From an uncultured Draconibacterium sp. (GTDB taxonomy: Bacteria; Bacteroidota; Bacteroidia; Bacteroidales; Prolixibacteraceae), in assembly GCF_963674925.1 (NCBI RefSeq), contig NZ_OY771647.1, positions 2,867,501 through 2,931,500 on the forward strand: a DNA stretch of 64,000 bases. The letters run 5' to 3'. Below, in pieces: positions 35,516 to 44,651 of the stretch. The notes below the pieces were generated by a model. It did not search any database and was not told where the DNA came from. It was given only the letters and a program-made list of their open reading frames with translations. Both the position numbers and the translations under genes were made by a program. The first letter of the stretch is position 1, and every line of letters begins with the position of its first letter.

Positions 35516-35529
35516 TGACCGGGTAGTCA
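35516..35529. promoter_or_regulatory. operator 1 for the TetR regulator
   Basis: TGACCGGGTAGTCA, an imperfect palindrome (TGAC-N6-GTCA), upstream of the promoter. It is repeated as TGACCAGGTAGTCA at 35548-35561. Confidence 0.65.
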
Positions 35530-35539
35530 TTTTTGTTTT

Positions 35540-35547
35540 TATATTTG
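35540..35547 (+). promoter_or_regulatory. -7 promoter box TATATTTG
   Basis: Exact TAnnTTTG match between the two operators, 19 bases ahead of the TetR start codon. Repressor binding to either operator would block it. Confidence 0.65.
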
Positions 35548-35561
35548 TGACCAGGTAGTCA
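35548..35561. promoter_or_regulatory. operator 2 for the TetR regulator
   Basis: TGACCAGGTAGTCA, adjacent to the -7 box and just before the TetR start codon. Second copy of operator 1 at a 32-base interval. Confidence 0.65.
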
Positions 35562-35566
35562 TAATT

Positions 35567-36226
35567 ATGCCAAAAGAAACATTCATAAAACTAAAAGAAG
35601 AAAAGAAAAAACAGATCACAGATGCTTTTTTGAGAGAGTTTGCTGTAAAGACCTACGACGAAGCTTCTATCTCGATGGTGGTAAAACAACTGGGAATTGC
35701 CAAAGGAAGTATTTACCAGTATTTTAACGATAAACTGGATTTGTTTATGTACTTGGTAAACGAATCGGTTGCCGTTAAAACAAAGTATACAGAATCGGTA
35801 AAACGCGAAAATTACCCCAACTTTTGGGCTTACTTTTCTGCTTTGTACGAACACGGATTTCGCTTTGATGATGAAAATCCCTTGCAAAGTCATTTTTTGC
35901 ATAACCTGACACAAAATCTCAATTCACCTTCCATCAAACATTTGTACAACGAATTACTGTCGCAGGTGGTGGCAGGCTTTGAAAAGATGGTGGAATATGA
36001 AGTTCAAAAGGGTTTGTTCCGTTCTGATATTCCGGTAAAAACACAGGGATTCTTCTTGTATAAACTGGGCATCAGTATTCAGGAACAGCTGGAAGTAAGC
36101 GACGTAATCAATCCCAAGGAAAGCATTGAAAAGCAACAGCCGGTTTACTTCGGTAAAAAGAACGATTTAATGCAGGTAGTTGCTGACTATATAAAACTGG
36201 CCAAACCGGCTTTTGATAAAAACTAA
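35567..36226 (+). CDS. TetR/AcrR family transcriptional regulator
   Basis: 219 residues. N-terminal TetR HTH about 10-56 (AFLREFAVKTYDEASISMVVKQLGIAKGSIYQYFNDK), then a variable helical ligand domain. It is the first gene of an operon with an ABC ATPase (start 5 bases after its stop) and two permeases. Two matching palindromes around its promoter strongly suggest autorepression. Ligand unknown, likely a substrate of the exporter. Confidence 0.92.
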   Translation: MPKETFIKLKEEKKKQITDAFLREFAVKTYDEASISMVVKQLGIAKGSIYQYFNDKLDLFMYLVNESVAVKTKYTESVKRENYPNFWAYFSALYEHGFRFDDENPLQSHFLHNLTQNLNSPSIKHLYNELLSQVVAGFEKMVEYEVQKGLFRSDIPVKTQGFFLYKLGISIQEQLEVSDVINPKESIEKQQPVYFGKKNDLMQVVADYIKLAKPAFDKN

Positions 36227-36230
36227 ACGA

Positions 36231-37085
36231 ATGATACAGGTTGAAAATTTGGTGTTTCAATACCCCGGAAACGATGGCCCAACATTAAAAGGTCTTGACT
36301 TTTCGATTACAAAAGGTGAGATATTTGGTTTTCTCGGGCCTTCAGGAGCCGGGAAAAGTACAGCGCAGAAAGTGTTGTACAAAATTCTGGAAGGCTACAA
36401 AGGGCAGGTAAAAATTGATGGGAAAAACCTTTCGGAGTGGAACAATTCGTATTTCGAGCGGATTGGTGTTGGATTTGAGTTACCCAATCATTACCTGAAA
36501 TTGACAGGAAAGGAAAATCTGGAGTTGTTTGCTGCTTTCTACCCAAACGGAAAAAAACATAACAGTACAGAGCTTTTTGAAATGGTTGACCTGCTGGATG
36601 CCATGGACAAGCCGGTAGAGACCTATTCAAAGGGAATGAAAATGCGTCTGAATTTTATTCGTGCCATTCAGCACGATCCGGATATTTTGTTTTTCGATGA
36701 GCCAACCACTGGTCTTGATCCGGTAAATGCACACAAAATAAAACAGCACATTCTGGATCTGAAGAACCAGGGGAAAACCATCTTTGTAACCACGCACAGT
36801 ATGGAAACGGCCGATGGTATCTGCGACCGCGTATCGTTTATCGTAGATGGAAAACTCGTGCTCACTGACACTCCGCGCAACCTGAAAAGCAGTTACGGAA
36901 AAGCAGCTGTTAAAGTTGATTTGAAAAACGGAAATTCTGAGGAATTTCCTTTGAAAGATATTGGTGCAAATCCACAGTTTTTGGAATTTCTGAAAAAGGA
37001 TGAGGTAAAGCGCATTCATACGCTTGAGGCAACTTTGGAAGAGGTTTTTATTCGTGTAACCGGAAAATCGTTGGGTGATGAATAG
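36231..37085 (+). CDS. ABC transporter ATP-binding protein (drug/ABC-2 export type)
   Basis: 284 residues from the ATG at 36231. Walker A GPSGAGKST, signature-type YSKGMKMRL in place of LSGGQ, Walker B ILFFDEPTTGLDP, and H-loop TTHSME. The C-terminal about 60 residues form the accessory part found in DrrA/CcmA-like ATPases. Powers an exporter with the two downstream permeases. Overlaps the next gene by 8 bases, showing translational coupling. Confidence 0.93.
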   Translation: MIQVENLVFQYPGNDGPTLKGLDFSITKGEIFGFLGPSGAGKSTAQKVLYKILEGYKGQVKIDGKNLSEWNNSYFERIGVGFELPNHYLKLTGKENLELFAAFYPNGKKHNSTELFEMVDLLDAMDKPVETYSKGMKMRLNFIRAIQHDPDILFFDEPTTGLDPVNAHKIKQHILDLKNQGKTIFVTTHSMETADGICDRVSFIVDGKLVLTDTPRNLKSSYGKAAVKVDLKNGNSEEFPLKDIGANPQFLEFLKKDEVKRIHTLEATLEEVFIRVTGKSLGDE

Positions 37086-37776
37086 TTTTGGTTCCCAACT
37101 TAAATGGCAGTTCGTTCTATTGCAAAAAAACAGCATAATAACGATCAGTTTTGTGGTAACGCTAATGTATGGTCTGGTACTATATTTCTTGCGCGATATT
37201 GGCAGTTTGGATAAACTGCTGGTCGCACTTGTGTTAAACGACCCATCAGTAATTGGTTACTTTTTTATTGCACTGGCCATTTACATTGAAATGAAACACC
37301 AAATCCTGCAAGCTATTATTGTAACTCCCTTCAATTTGCATCATCTGCTCCTGTCCAAAGTGCTTTCTATTTCGTTAATTGGAATGGTGTGTTCATTGGG
37401 GCTGGCATTTTCTGTAAAAGGATTTGACTTTAATATTGCCTGGTATGCATTCGGTTCACTCTCAATTTGTATCCTATCCTCGCTGCTGGGATTATACATG
37501 CTTACTTTTTCCGGCGAGTTTTTAAAATTTACCATGACTTCTATTCCTGTTTTTCTCGCATTTGTAAACCTGCCACTTCTGCAATACCTGGGGGTTTTTA
37601 AAATAGGAGCGGTAAAATATATTTTCCCGATACAGGGAAGTCTTGATCTTATCGATTACGCAGTTAGCGGCACGACGGTTAATTTTGTATACGCAGCTGT
37701 TTCTATCGCTATTTTTATTCCGCTTTTTTACTGGATGGCATTTCGTCGCTTTTCAAACAAAATTGTTCACCAATAA
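37078..37776 (+). CDS. ABC-2-type exporter permease 1
   Basis: 232 residues from ATG 37078 (a GTG at 37075 precedes it in frame). Six TM helices of the ABC-2/fluoroquinolone-exporter permease type. The segment MKHQILQAIIVTPFNLHHLLLSK is the typical cytoplasmic EExxGT-like coupling region. Inner membrane. Forms a heteromeric channel with the next permease. Confidence 0.88.
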   Translation: MNSFGSQLKWQFVLLQKNSIITISFVVTLMYGLVLYFLRDIGSLDKLLVALVLNDPSVIGYFFIALAIYIEMKHQILQAIIVTPFNLHHLLLSKVLSISLIGMVCSLGLAFSVKGFDFNIAWYAFGSLSICILSSLLGLYMLTFSGEFLKFTMTSIPVFLAFVNLPLLQYLGVFKIGAVKYIFPIQGSLDLIDYAVSGTTVNFVYAAVSIAIFIPLFYWMAFRRFSNKIVHQ

Positions 37777-37786
37777 AACACGAGAA

Positions 37787-38497
37787 ATGAAAAAGATTTT
37801 TAAACTGGCTTTTACTGATTTTAAGCTGATCTTTCGCGATCCATCGCTAAAATCATTTTTGGTGTTACCGGTAATTTTGTTTGCGCTGATTATCTGGGCT
37901 GTTCCTCCGCTACTTGAAAAATACGCTTTTCTTATTCCTTACTTGTCGTTGTTTTTGGTGGTTGCGGTTATTGAAAACACACAGCTGTTTTGTTTTATAA
38001 ATACTATGGTTTTGATTGATGAAAAAGAATCGGAAGTAGCCAAGGTTTATGGTGTTGTTCCGTTAAGCAAGCCGGAGTATGTGTTTTCTCGTTTCCTGAT
38101 TCCTTACTTATTTACAGTTGCCCTGAATTTGATATTATTGCTCGTACAAACGATTTGCCATCTGTCGGTGGTATCAATTTTACTTATTTCGTTTTTGGCT
38201 GCGCTGGTAGTTCCGGTTTACGCTTTGGCCATTAATTCAATGGTACAAAACCGCATGCAGGGAATGGTGTATGTAAAAGCTTTTAATATGTTGGTGTTGA
38301 TTCCGGTTGCAGCGTTTTTTGTTCCCGAAAAATTTGTGCATCTGTTTGGGGTTTTTCCAACGCACTGGGTATTTCAGGCAATCGATAAAGCTACACAAAA
38401 CCTCTCAATAGGCTTATTTGCAGCCATTGGTTTTGTGTTCTTCCTTACTTTGTTGTGGTTGGTTAGCCGTACTTTTGTTCGGAAACATTTTGTGTAG
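37787..38497 (+). CDS. ABC-2-type exporter permease 2
   Basis: 236 residues from ATG 37787. An in-frame extension to 37643 would overlap the previous gene and is unlike the family. Six TM helices; the coupling region is DEKESEVAKVYGVVPLSKPEYVFSRF. Closest in style to the paired permeases of Bacteroidota fluoroquinolone-type exporters. Last gene of the TetR-controlled operon. Confidence 0.88.
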   Translation: MKKIFKLAFTDFKLIFRDPSLKSFLVLPVILFALIIWAVPPLLEKYAFLIPYLSLFLVVAVIENTQLFCFINTMVLIDEKESEVAKVYGVVPLSKPEYVFSRFLIPYLFTVALNLILLLVQTICHLSVVSILLISFLAALVVPVYALAINSMVQNRMQGMVYVKAFNMLVLIPVAAFFVPEKFVHLFGVFPTHWVFQAIDKATQNLSIGLFAAIGFVFFLTLLWLVSRTFVRKHFV

Positions 38498-38506
38498 CTA
38501 AAAGTG

Positions 38507-39259
38507 CTACCAAATGCCACTCAAACCATCCTCCAATGCTTTTTTATAGCTCTCGCGGTTGAATTCGTAAAGAAACGGTGCTTTATGGGCTCCGCCTGTT
38601 TTTCGTTCATTCAGTTTATTCAGGATTTTATATGACAATATTTTTCGCTGAAAATTTCTGCGGTCGAGTTCGCGGCCCAAAATCGTCTCGTACAGCTTTT
38701 GTAATTGCGGCATGGTAAATTTCCGGGGCAGCAGTTTTAGCCCAATAGGTTGCTGATTCAGTTGAATACGCAAAGTTGTCAGTGCTTTATCAATAATATC
38801 TTTGTGGTCGATAAACATTTCAACATTGGCAAACGGGCTTATCCATTCACAGGCTTCAGAAAGTGCGTCGGGCTTTGGATCAACTTTCGAGAACTCAACC
38901 AGCGCATAAAATCCTACTGAAATAAAACGCTTTTTGAAAAACTCAACCACTTCGGGCGGTTCGTTTCTTAAAAACTCAGGATCGTCTTTTTTCGGCTTAT
39001 CCCTAAGTGGATCGCTAAAAACCTTAAACTGATTCAGGAATATATTGTCCAATCCGGTTCGTTCTTTCAGGGTTCGTTCGGCGGCTTGTTCCAGCGTTTC
39101 TTCGTGTTTTAAAAAACCACCGGGCAAAGCATATGCTTTTGTGTGCTTTAGCCGAAGCATTAAAACTTTTAATTCGTTGTCGTGAAAACCAAATATTACA
39201 CAATCTAAAGAAATATGATCGAGTATCTCAGAAACGTTAAGATGATAATTATTAGCCAA
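38507..39259 (-). CDS. Nudix-domain transcriptional regulator (NrtR/AraR-like)
   Basis: 250 residues. N-terminal Nudix fold about 10-150 with the box GGFLKHEETLEQAAERTLKE. The REUxEE catalytic core reads RTLKER, so key Glu residues are missing and hydrolysis is unlikely. C-terminal winged helix about 165-235 (FTMPQLQKLYETILGRELDRRNFQRKI) is typical of NrtR-family repressors. In Bacteroides the related AraR responds to arabinose. Here it is convergent with the exporter operon and beside an AraC gene; the effector is undetermined. Confidence 0.85.
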   Translation of the reverse strand: MANNYHLNVSEILDHISLDCVIFGFHDNELKVLMLRLKHTKAYALPGGFLKHEETLEQAAERTLKERTGLDNIFLNQFKVFSDPLRDKPKKDDPEFLRNEPPEVVEFFKKRFISVGFYALVEFSKVDPKPDALSEACEWISPFANVEMFIDHKDIIDKALTTLRIQLNQQPIGLKLLPRKFTMPQLQKLYETILGRELDRRNFQRKILSYKILNKLNERKTGGAHKAPFLYEFNRESYKKALEDGLSGIW

Positions 39260-39409
39260 TGTCTGAATATTTTAAAAACTACAAAATAACCGAAATTTTT
39301 TGAATCTCAATTTTCAGCACGAACTTAGTTCTGTTTGCAAGGATGAGCAATGATATTTACGGGCTTTTAAAGAAATTCCACATTCAATTTTGAAACGCTT
39401 TTTTTACAA

Positions 39410-40282
39410 TTAATTCAGGCGTTTGCGAAATTCCGAAGGATTCATGCCAACTTTCTTTTTAAAGATCAAACTGAAATAATGTATGGTTTGAAAGCCAAGT
39501 TCAAGGCTGATCTCTTTAATACTTTTATCGGTAGAAATCAGCAGTTCTTTGGCACGGATTATACGCAACTGTAAATGATACTGCCCGGGCGAAACACCGG
39601 TGTATTTTTTAAACATTTTCCGGAAATAGGAGTAACCCACATTGTGCTGACGTGCGAGCTCTTCCAAATCGAATTCCTGTGCAGCATTCTGACGCATTAA
39701 AAAGCGCACCTCTTCAATAACTTTGGAGATCTGTTTCCCGGAGAATCCTTTTCGTTTTTCGAATGAAATAATGTATCCCAAAAGTTTTACCACCATTCCT
39801 GATGCTATTTGCTGGTAGCCTGGTTGCTCTTTTTCAACCAGATCAAATATTTTTAAATAGGAGTCGATAATTTCTTCACGAATGCCACACTGGATAACCG
39901 GTTGCTGCGACGAAAACATTGGGTGATTCAGAAGCTGGTTGGCAATGTGTCCGTTAAAACCAACATAGTTTTCTACCCAGCCGGTTTTTTTTATGGGGCG
40001 GTAGCGGTGCCATTCATTGGGGAAAATTAGAATTAAACTCCCCGGTTTTACCTGGAATTTTCCCGTTGAATTCTCAAATATTCCTGTACCTTCTGTTATG
40101 TAATTCAGCTGAAATTCATGAAGAATCCGTCCGTTTTTCCATTCAAAATAATATTCCGACGGATGATCTTTTGTTGGGTATTGTGTGTCGGCTTTTATCC
40201 GGGCATATCCGGCTACCTTTAAATATAAACCCCAGTCTATATCTTCTTCACTTGTTGTTAGATATTTAAAATACTCGTTCAT
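39410..40282 (-). CDS. AraC-family regulator, probably of the rhamnose operon
   Basis: 290 residues. N-terminal cupin-like AraC_binding domain (about 30-165: WKNGRILHEFQLNYITEGTGIFEN, FPNEWHRYRPIKKTGW). C-terminal tandem HTH (about 185-288: LEELARQHNVGYSYFRKMFKKYTGVSPGQY, IKEISLELGFQTIHYFSLIFKKKVG). Divergent from rhaT with a 130-base spacer, hence the obvious local regulator. The inducer is likely L-rhamnose or a derivative, an inference from position. No TAnnTTTG box was found in the spacer. Confidence 0.88.
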   Translation of the reverse strand: MNEYFKYLTTSEEDIDWGLYLKVAGYARIKADTQYPTKDHPSEYYFEWKNGRILHEFQLNYITEGTGIFENSTGKFQVKPGSLILIFPNEWHRYRPIKKTGWVENYVGFNGHIANQLLNHPMFSSQQPVIQCGIREEIIDSYLKIFDLVEKEQPGYQQIASGMVVKLLGYIISFEKRKGFSGKQISKVIEEVRFLMRQNAAQEFDLEELARQHNVGYSYFRKMFKKYTGVSPGQYHLQLRIIRAKELLISTDKSIKEISLELGFQTIHYFSLIFKKKVGMNPSEFRKRLN

Positions 40283-40412
40283 TTAATTAGTGTCAAAAAA
40301 TATAAATTATTTGCCAGTTTATGTATTGTTTTCACTAAAAAATGGAAATATTTTTAGGTTCTCTAATTGAACTAAAATGTATCAATTTATTTAAACCATA
40401 AAACTAATCAAT

Positions 40413-41540
40413 ATGCAAGCTCTACTTGGAATTATTTTTCATTCGCTTGGCGGTATGGCATCCGGAAGCTGGTACATGCCTTATAACTGGGTGAATAAAT
40501 GGCGTTGGGAAATCTACTGGATTGTAGGAGGTATTTTCTCGTGGCTGATTATGCCTTATCTGGCTGTTGTTTTAACAATCCCCGATTGGCAGGGAATTCT
40601 TCAATCAGCCGAAGGAAGTGTAATCAGAAACACTTTTATTATGGGCTTGCTTTGGGGAATAGGAGGACTAACCTATGGGTTGGCCATTCGTTATTTAGGT
40701 ATGTCGCTTGGTAATTCTGTTTTATTAGGAATTACTTCTGTAGTAGGATCGCTGGGTTTACCCATCTTTCGTAATATTCCGGGAGTTGCCGAATTGCTTC
40801 CTGCAGGACTTTCTTTCTCTGACCTTTTTGGAAGTACCGGAGGTAGAATTGTGCTGCTGGGCATTGTTATTTTAGTAGTAGGTATTATTCTTAGCGGACG
40901 TGCCGGTATTATAAAAGACAAGGATCTGGCAGGAAACAAAGATGGAGTTAATAAAGAGTTTAAGCTGGTAAAAGGATTAATAATTGCCGTAATATCAGGT
41001 GTTTTAAGCGCATTTTTTAGTTTCGGAATCGATACCGGAAAAGAAATGGCAGAAGTAGCCCGCACGATGGCAGTTCAGCAGGATTATTCTTTTATAACAG
41101 AAAATGGCAGCGGATTTAAATACCTCTTCGAAAACAACATTATTTTCTTTGTTATCCTTTGGGGAGGCTTAACAACCAACCTGATTTGGTCGGTTGCACT
41201 GATTCTGAAAAATAAAACCGGTGGCGATTTTGTCGATAAGAAAACACCGCTTCTTAAAAATTACCTGTTTTGCGCACTTGCCGGATCAACCTGGTTTCTT
41301 CAGTTCTTTTTCTATGGAATGGGCGAGACCAAAATCGGTAACGGTGCCAGCTCGTGGACGCTTCACATGGCAACCATTATTCTTACTGCCAATTTGTGGG
41401 GATTTTACCGAAAAGAGTGGCGGAGCGTTTCCAGGAAGGCTTTCAATATGATTCTTATCGGAATCGGAACCATTCTTTTATCGGTTATCGTAATAGGAAT
41501 AGCCAAGTGGTTATATCCTGAACTTAATGCCCTGGGATAA
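40413..41540 (+). CDS. rhaT: L-rhamnose/proton symporter RhaT-type
   Basis: 375 residues and about ten TM helices, the DMT-like RhaT fold. Conserved stretches: GIIFHSLGGMASGSWYMP, WEIYWIVGGIFSWLIMPY, GLLWGIGGLTYGLAIRYLG and AGSTWFLQFFFYGMGE near the C-terminus. Inner-membrane uptake of L-rhamnose with H+. First gene of rhaT-rhaM-rhaA-kinase; rhaM begins 22 bases downstream. Substrate assignment follows the family and the operon. Confidence 0.93.
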   Translation: MQALLGIIFHSLGGMASGSWYMPYNWVNKWRWEIYWIVGGIFSWLIMPYLAVVLTIPDWQGILQSAEGSVIRNTFIMGLLWGIGGLTYGLAIRYLGMSLGNSVLLGITSVVGSLGLPIFRNIPGVAELLPAGLSFSDLFGSTGGRIVLLGIVILVVGIILSGRAGIIKDKDLAGNKDGVNKEFKLVKGLIIAVISGVLSAFFSFGIDTGKEMAEVARTMAVQQDYSFITENGSGFKYLFENNIIFFVILWGGLTTNLIWSVALILKNKTGGDFVDKKTPLLKNYLFCALAGSTWFLQFFFYGMGETKIGNGASSWTLHMATIILTANLWGFYRKEWRSVSRKAFNMILIGIGTILLSVIVIGIAKWLYPELNALG

Positions 41541-41561
41541 TGAATCAAAATATTTAAGCAG

Positions 41562-41876
41562 ATGAAACGGCTGGCATTTAAAATGTACCTCAACGAGGGG
41601 CAAAAAGAAGAATATAAAAAACGACACGCTGAAATTTGGCCGGAATTGAAACAGCTGCTAAAGGAGGCCGGTGTTTGTGAGTATTCTATTTTTCTCGATG
41701 AAGAAACCAATACCTTATTTGCTTTTCAGAAAGTAAGCGGCGAAGGTGGCTCGCAGGATTTAGGCCAAACAGAAATTGTACAAAAATGGTGGGCTTTTAT
41801 GAAAGATATAATGAAGTCGAACCCCGATAATTCGCCCGTATCGGTGCCGCTGGAAGAGGTGTTTTACATGGAATAA
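41562..41876 (+). CDS. rhaM: L-rhamnose mutarotase
   Basis: 104 residues, the standard RhaM length. Interconverts alpha- and beta-L-rhamnopyranose, feeding the isomerase. Ferredoxin-like dimeric barrel with catalytic His in KKRHAEIWPEL, the CEYSIFLDEETNTLFAF core, and the C-terminal DNSPVSVPLEEVFYME. Cytoplasmic. Lies between rhaT and rhaA. Confidence 0.95.
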   Translation: MKRLAFKMYLNEGQKEEYKKRHAEIWPELKQLLKEAGVCEYSIFLDEETNTLFAFQKVSGEGGSQDLGQTEIVQKWWAFMKDIMKSNPDNSPVSVPLEEVFYME

Positions 41877-41899
41877 AAAATCAAGAAAATAATAGAACG

Positions 41900-43159
41900 A
41901 TGAATGAATTAATAAAAAGGGCTTACGAAATAGCCAAAGAGCAATATGCTGCGATTGGTGTAGATACCGATGCTGCCATTGCAAAAATGAAAGATGTAAA
42001 TATTTCGTTGCATTGTTGGCAAACAGATGATGTTGGTGGGTTTGAAACGGCTGATGGCGAACTTTCAGGAGGAATTCAGGCAACCGGTAACTATCCCGGA
42101 AAAGCAACGACTATTGAGCAAATGCGTGCCGATCTGGAAAAAGTACTTTCCTTACTTCCGGGTAAACAGCGTTTGAATCTTCATGCTATTTACGGTGATT
42201 TTCAGGGGGAGAAAGTTGACCGCGACGAGATTGAAGTAAAACATTTTCAAAGCTGGATTGATTGGTGTAAAGCACAGGGAATTGGTATGGATTTTAATGC
42301 CACTTGTTTTTCTCACGACCGTGCTGCCGATGGTTTTACCTTGTCGAGTAAAAACGAAGAAAACCGTATGTTTTGGGTGGAGCACGTAAAACGTTGTCGT
42401 GCTATTTCTGCTGAAGCAGGGAAACAACTGGGTACTCCTTGTGTGCATAATACCTGGATTCCTGACGGATCAAAAGATACACCGATTGATCGTAATGGAT
42501 ACCGTGCTAATTTAAAAAAGTCGCTTGACGAAGCTATGGCAACCGAGTATCCAAAAGAGCATATGAAAGATGCGGTTGAGAGTAAATTATTTGGTATTGG
42601 TGTGGAGTCGATGACGGTTGGTTCGCACGATTTTTACCTGGGATATGCCATTAAAAACGATAAACTGATCTGTTTGGATACCGGACACTTTCATCCAACC
42701 GAGCAGGTAGGAGATAAAATTTCAGCCGTATTACAGTTTGTTGATGAAATATTGCTGCATGTAACCCGTCCCGTACGTTGGGATTCTGATCATGTTGTTA
42801 CATTAAACGAAGATGTTCAGTTGATTGCTTCAGAAATTATGCGTAACGATTTCCTTGACCGTGTAAATATTGGGTTAGACTTTTTCGATGCATCTATCAA
42901 TCGTATTGGTGCGTATGTAACCGGTACGCGCGCTGCTCAAAAAGCATTCCTTATTGCTGCTCTTGAACCTACAAAATCTTTGGTAGCCATTGAAGAAGCC
43001 GGTAAAAACTTCGAGCGTTTGGCCATGTTGGAAGAACTGAAAACAATGCCATTCAGCGCAGTTTGGGATTATTACTGTTTGCAGGAGGGTGTTCCAACAG
43101 GTATGGATTATATTGGAGAAATTCAGCAGTACGAGAAAGACGTGCTCTTAAAAAGATAA
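41900..43159 (+). CDS. rhaA: L-rhamnose isomerase
   Basis: 419 residues, exactly the length of the E. coli enzyme, with close similarity throughout. Converts L-rhamnose to L-rhamnulose. TIM barrel with metal ligands visible in FGIGVESMTVGS (Glu), LDTGHFHPTE (Asp, His) and PVRWDSDHVV, plus GLDFFDASINRIGAYVTGTR. Mn2+-dependent, cytoplasmic. Next step is the FGGY kinase. Confidence 0.96.
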   Translation: MNELIKRAYEIAKEQYAAIGVDTDAAIAKMKDVNISLHCWQTDDVGGFETADGELSGGIQATGNYPGKATTIEQMRADLEKVLSLLPGKQRLNLHAIYGDFQGEKVDRDEIEVKHFQSWIDWCKAQGIGMDFNATCFSHDRAADGFTLSSKNEENRMFWVEHVKRCRAISAEAGKQLGTPCVHNTWIPDGSKDTPIDRNGYRANLKKSLDEAMATEYPKEHMKDAVESKLFGIGVESMTVGSHDFYLGYAIKNDKLICLDTGHFHPTEQVGDKISAVLQFVDEILLHVTRPVRWDSDHVVTLNEDVQLIASEIMRNDFLDRVNIGLDFFDASINRIGAYVTGTRAAQKAFLIAALEPTKSLVAIEEAGKNFERLAMLEELKTMPFSAVWDYYCLQEGVPTGMDYIGEIQQYEKDVLLKR

Positions 43160-43230
43160 GTTAAGTTTCAAATTTCAATCCTTTTCTGTCTCTTATTTAT
43201 TAGGCAGGGGAGGATTTTTATCTTCAAAAA

Positions 43231-44592
43231 ATGACTGAAGTAATCGCTGTTTTCGACATAGGAAAAACCAACAAAAAAGTGTTGTTGTTCGACAGCAATT
43301 TTAAGGTTGTAAAACAGCACGAAGAAAAGTTTCCGGTTATAAGCGACGATGACGGATTTGAGTGCGACGACATCGGTCTGATCACTTTGTGGATAAGCAA
43401 AAGTCTTGAAGAAATTGTTGTCGGTAATGAATACGATTTGAAAGGTGTGAATTTTTCAACTTACGGTGCATCGCTGATGTTTTTGGATGAGAAAGGGCAA
43501 CGGCTGACACCGGTTTACAACTATTTAAAGGAGGTTTCTGAAACGATTGCAGCGGGTCTTTTTAATCAGTATGGTGGGAAAAATGAGTTTTGCCGAAATA
43601 CGGCCAGCCCGGCGTTGGGATTGTTGCTGAATTCCGGAATTCAAATATTGTGGTTAAAACAAGAAAAGCCAGAACTGTTTGAAAAAGTAAAATCAATATT
43701 GCATTTTCCGCAATATTTATCGTACACTTTGTCAAACGAAATAGTATCGGAGCCGACCTCGATCGGGTGCCATACCTTTATGTGGGATTTCGATCAAATG
43801 AAATATCATCAATGGATCAGCGATTATGAAATTGCTCTACCGGAGCCTGTTAACAACGATGTCGTTTTTACGGCCGATGTGGCTGGAAAAGAGGTAAAAG
43901 TTGGAACCGGTATTCACGATAGTTCGGCTTCGCTGGTGCCCTATTTAAAAGCCAGTCCCGCAAAGTTTATTCTGGTATCAACCGGAACATGGTGCATCAA
44001 CATGAACCCATACAACAAAGAGCCGCTGACGGCCGGTGAGCTGGAGCTGGATTGTTTGTGTTTCCTGACGCCCAACAAAGAGCAGGTAAAATCTTCGCGT
44101 TTGTTTATGGGGCATTTTCACGAAGTTTGGGCTGAAAAACTGTCCAAACATTTTGATGTTGCGCAAAACACATTCAAAAAAGTAAAAAACGATCAGGAAT
44201 TGGTTGATGTGCTTTCAAACAAATACGGAGAGGCTTCCGTATATTTTCCCAACGGCAAGGAAAGTTTTGAGGATGGATTGAAGATTGTTGATTTAAGTGT
44301 TTTTGTAAATTATGAGCAAGCATACACCAAATTGATGATCGATCTGACAGCACTTTGTGTAACAAGCATCAAGCTGGTTGTTCCCAAAAGTGATAAAACT
44401 GAGATTTTGTACGTTTCAGGAGGTTTTGCCCGAAACCCAATTTTTATAGAATTGCTGAAAAAGAGCTTTCCGGGTAAAAAAGTTCTGATATCAGAGATTG
44501 ATAATTCAAGTGCATTGGGCGCTGCAATGGTTATTGCCGATACTTTATCGGATGCCGGTGTTGCAAACCTGGAGTTGGGAATAAAGGACTAA
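43231..44592 (+). CDS. FGGY-family kinase, probably rhamnulokinase
   Basis: 453 residues. The ATPase actin fold begins VFDIGKTNKKVLLFD (phosphate-1 loop). Further motifs are NFSTYGASLMFLDE, the sugar-binding PTSIGCHTFMWDFD, GTGIHDSSASLVPY (catalytic Asp), LVSTGTWCINMNP and a C-terminal GGFARNPIFIELL (adenine loop). In the operon it would phosphorylate L-rhamnulose at O1. The sequence differs enough from E. coli RhaB that I leave the symbol blank. It is the last gene of the operon; no terminator was clear. Confidence 0.85.
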   Translation: MTEVIAVFDIGKTNKKVLLFDSNFKVVKQHEEKFPVISDDDGFECDDIGLITLWISKSLEEIVVGNEYDLKGVNFSTYGASLMFLDEKGQRLTPVYNYLKEVSETIAAGLFNQYGGKNEFCRNTASPALGLLLNSGIQILWLKQEKPELFEKVKSILHFPQYLSYTLSNEIVSEPTSIGCHTFMWDFDQMKYHQWISDYEIALPEPVNNDVVFTADVAGKEVKVGTGIHDSSASLVPYLKASPAKFILVSTGTWCINMNPYNKEPLTAGELELDCLCFLTPNKEQVKSSRLFMGHFHEVWAEKLSKHFDVAQNTFKKVKNDQELVDVLSNKYGEASVYFPNGKESFEDGLKIVDLSVFVNYEQAYTKLMIDLTALCVTSIKLVVPKSDKTEILYVSGGFARNPIFIELLKKSFPGKKVLISEIDNSSALGAAMVIADTLSDAGVANLELGIKD

Positions 44593-44651
44593 TTCGCCGG
44601 TAAACATGGATTGTGCTATAGTACTGTAGCGGATTTTATTTAAGTGTAGAA

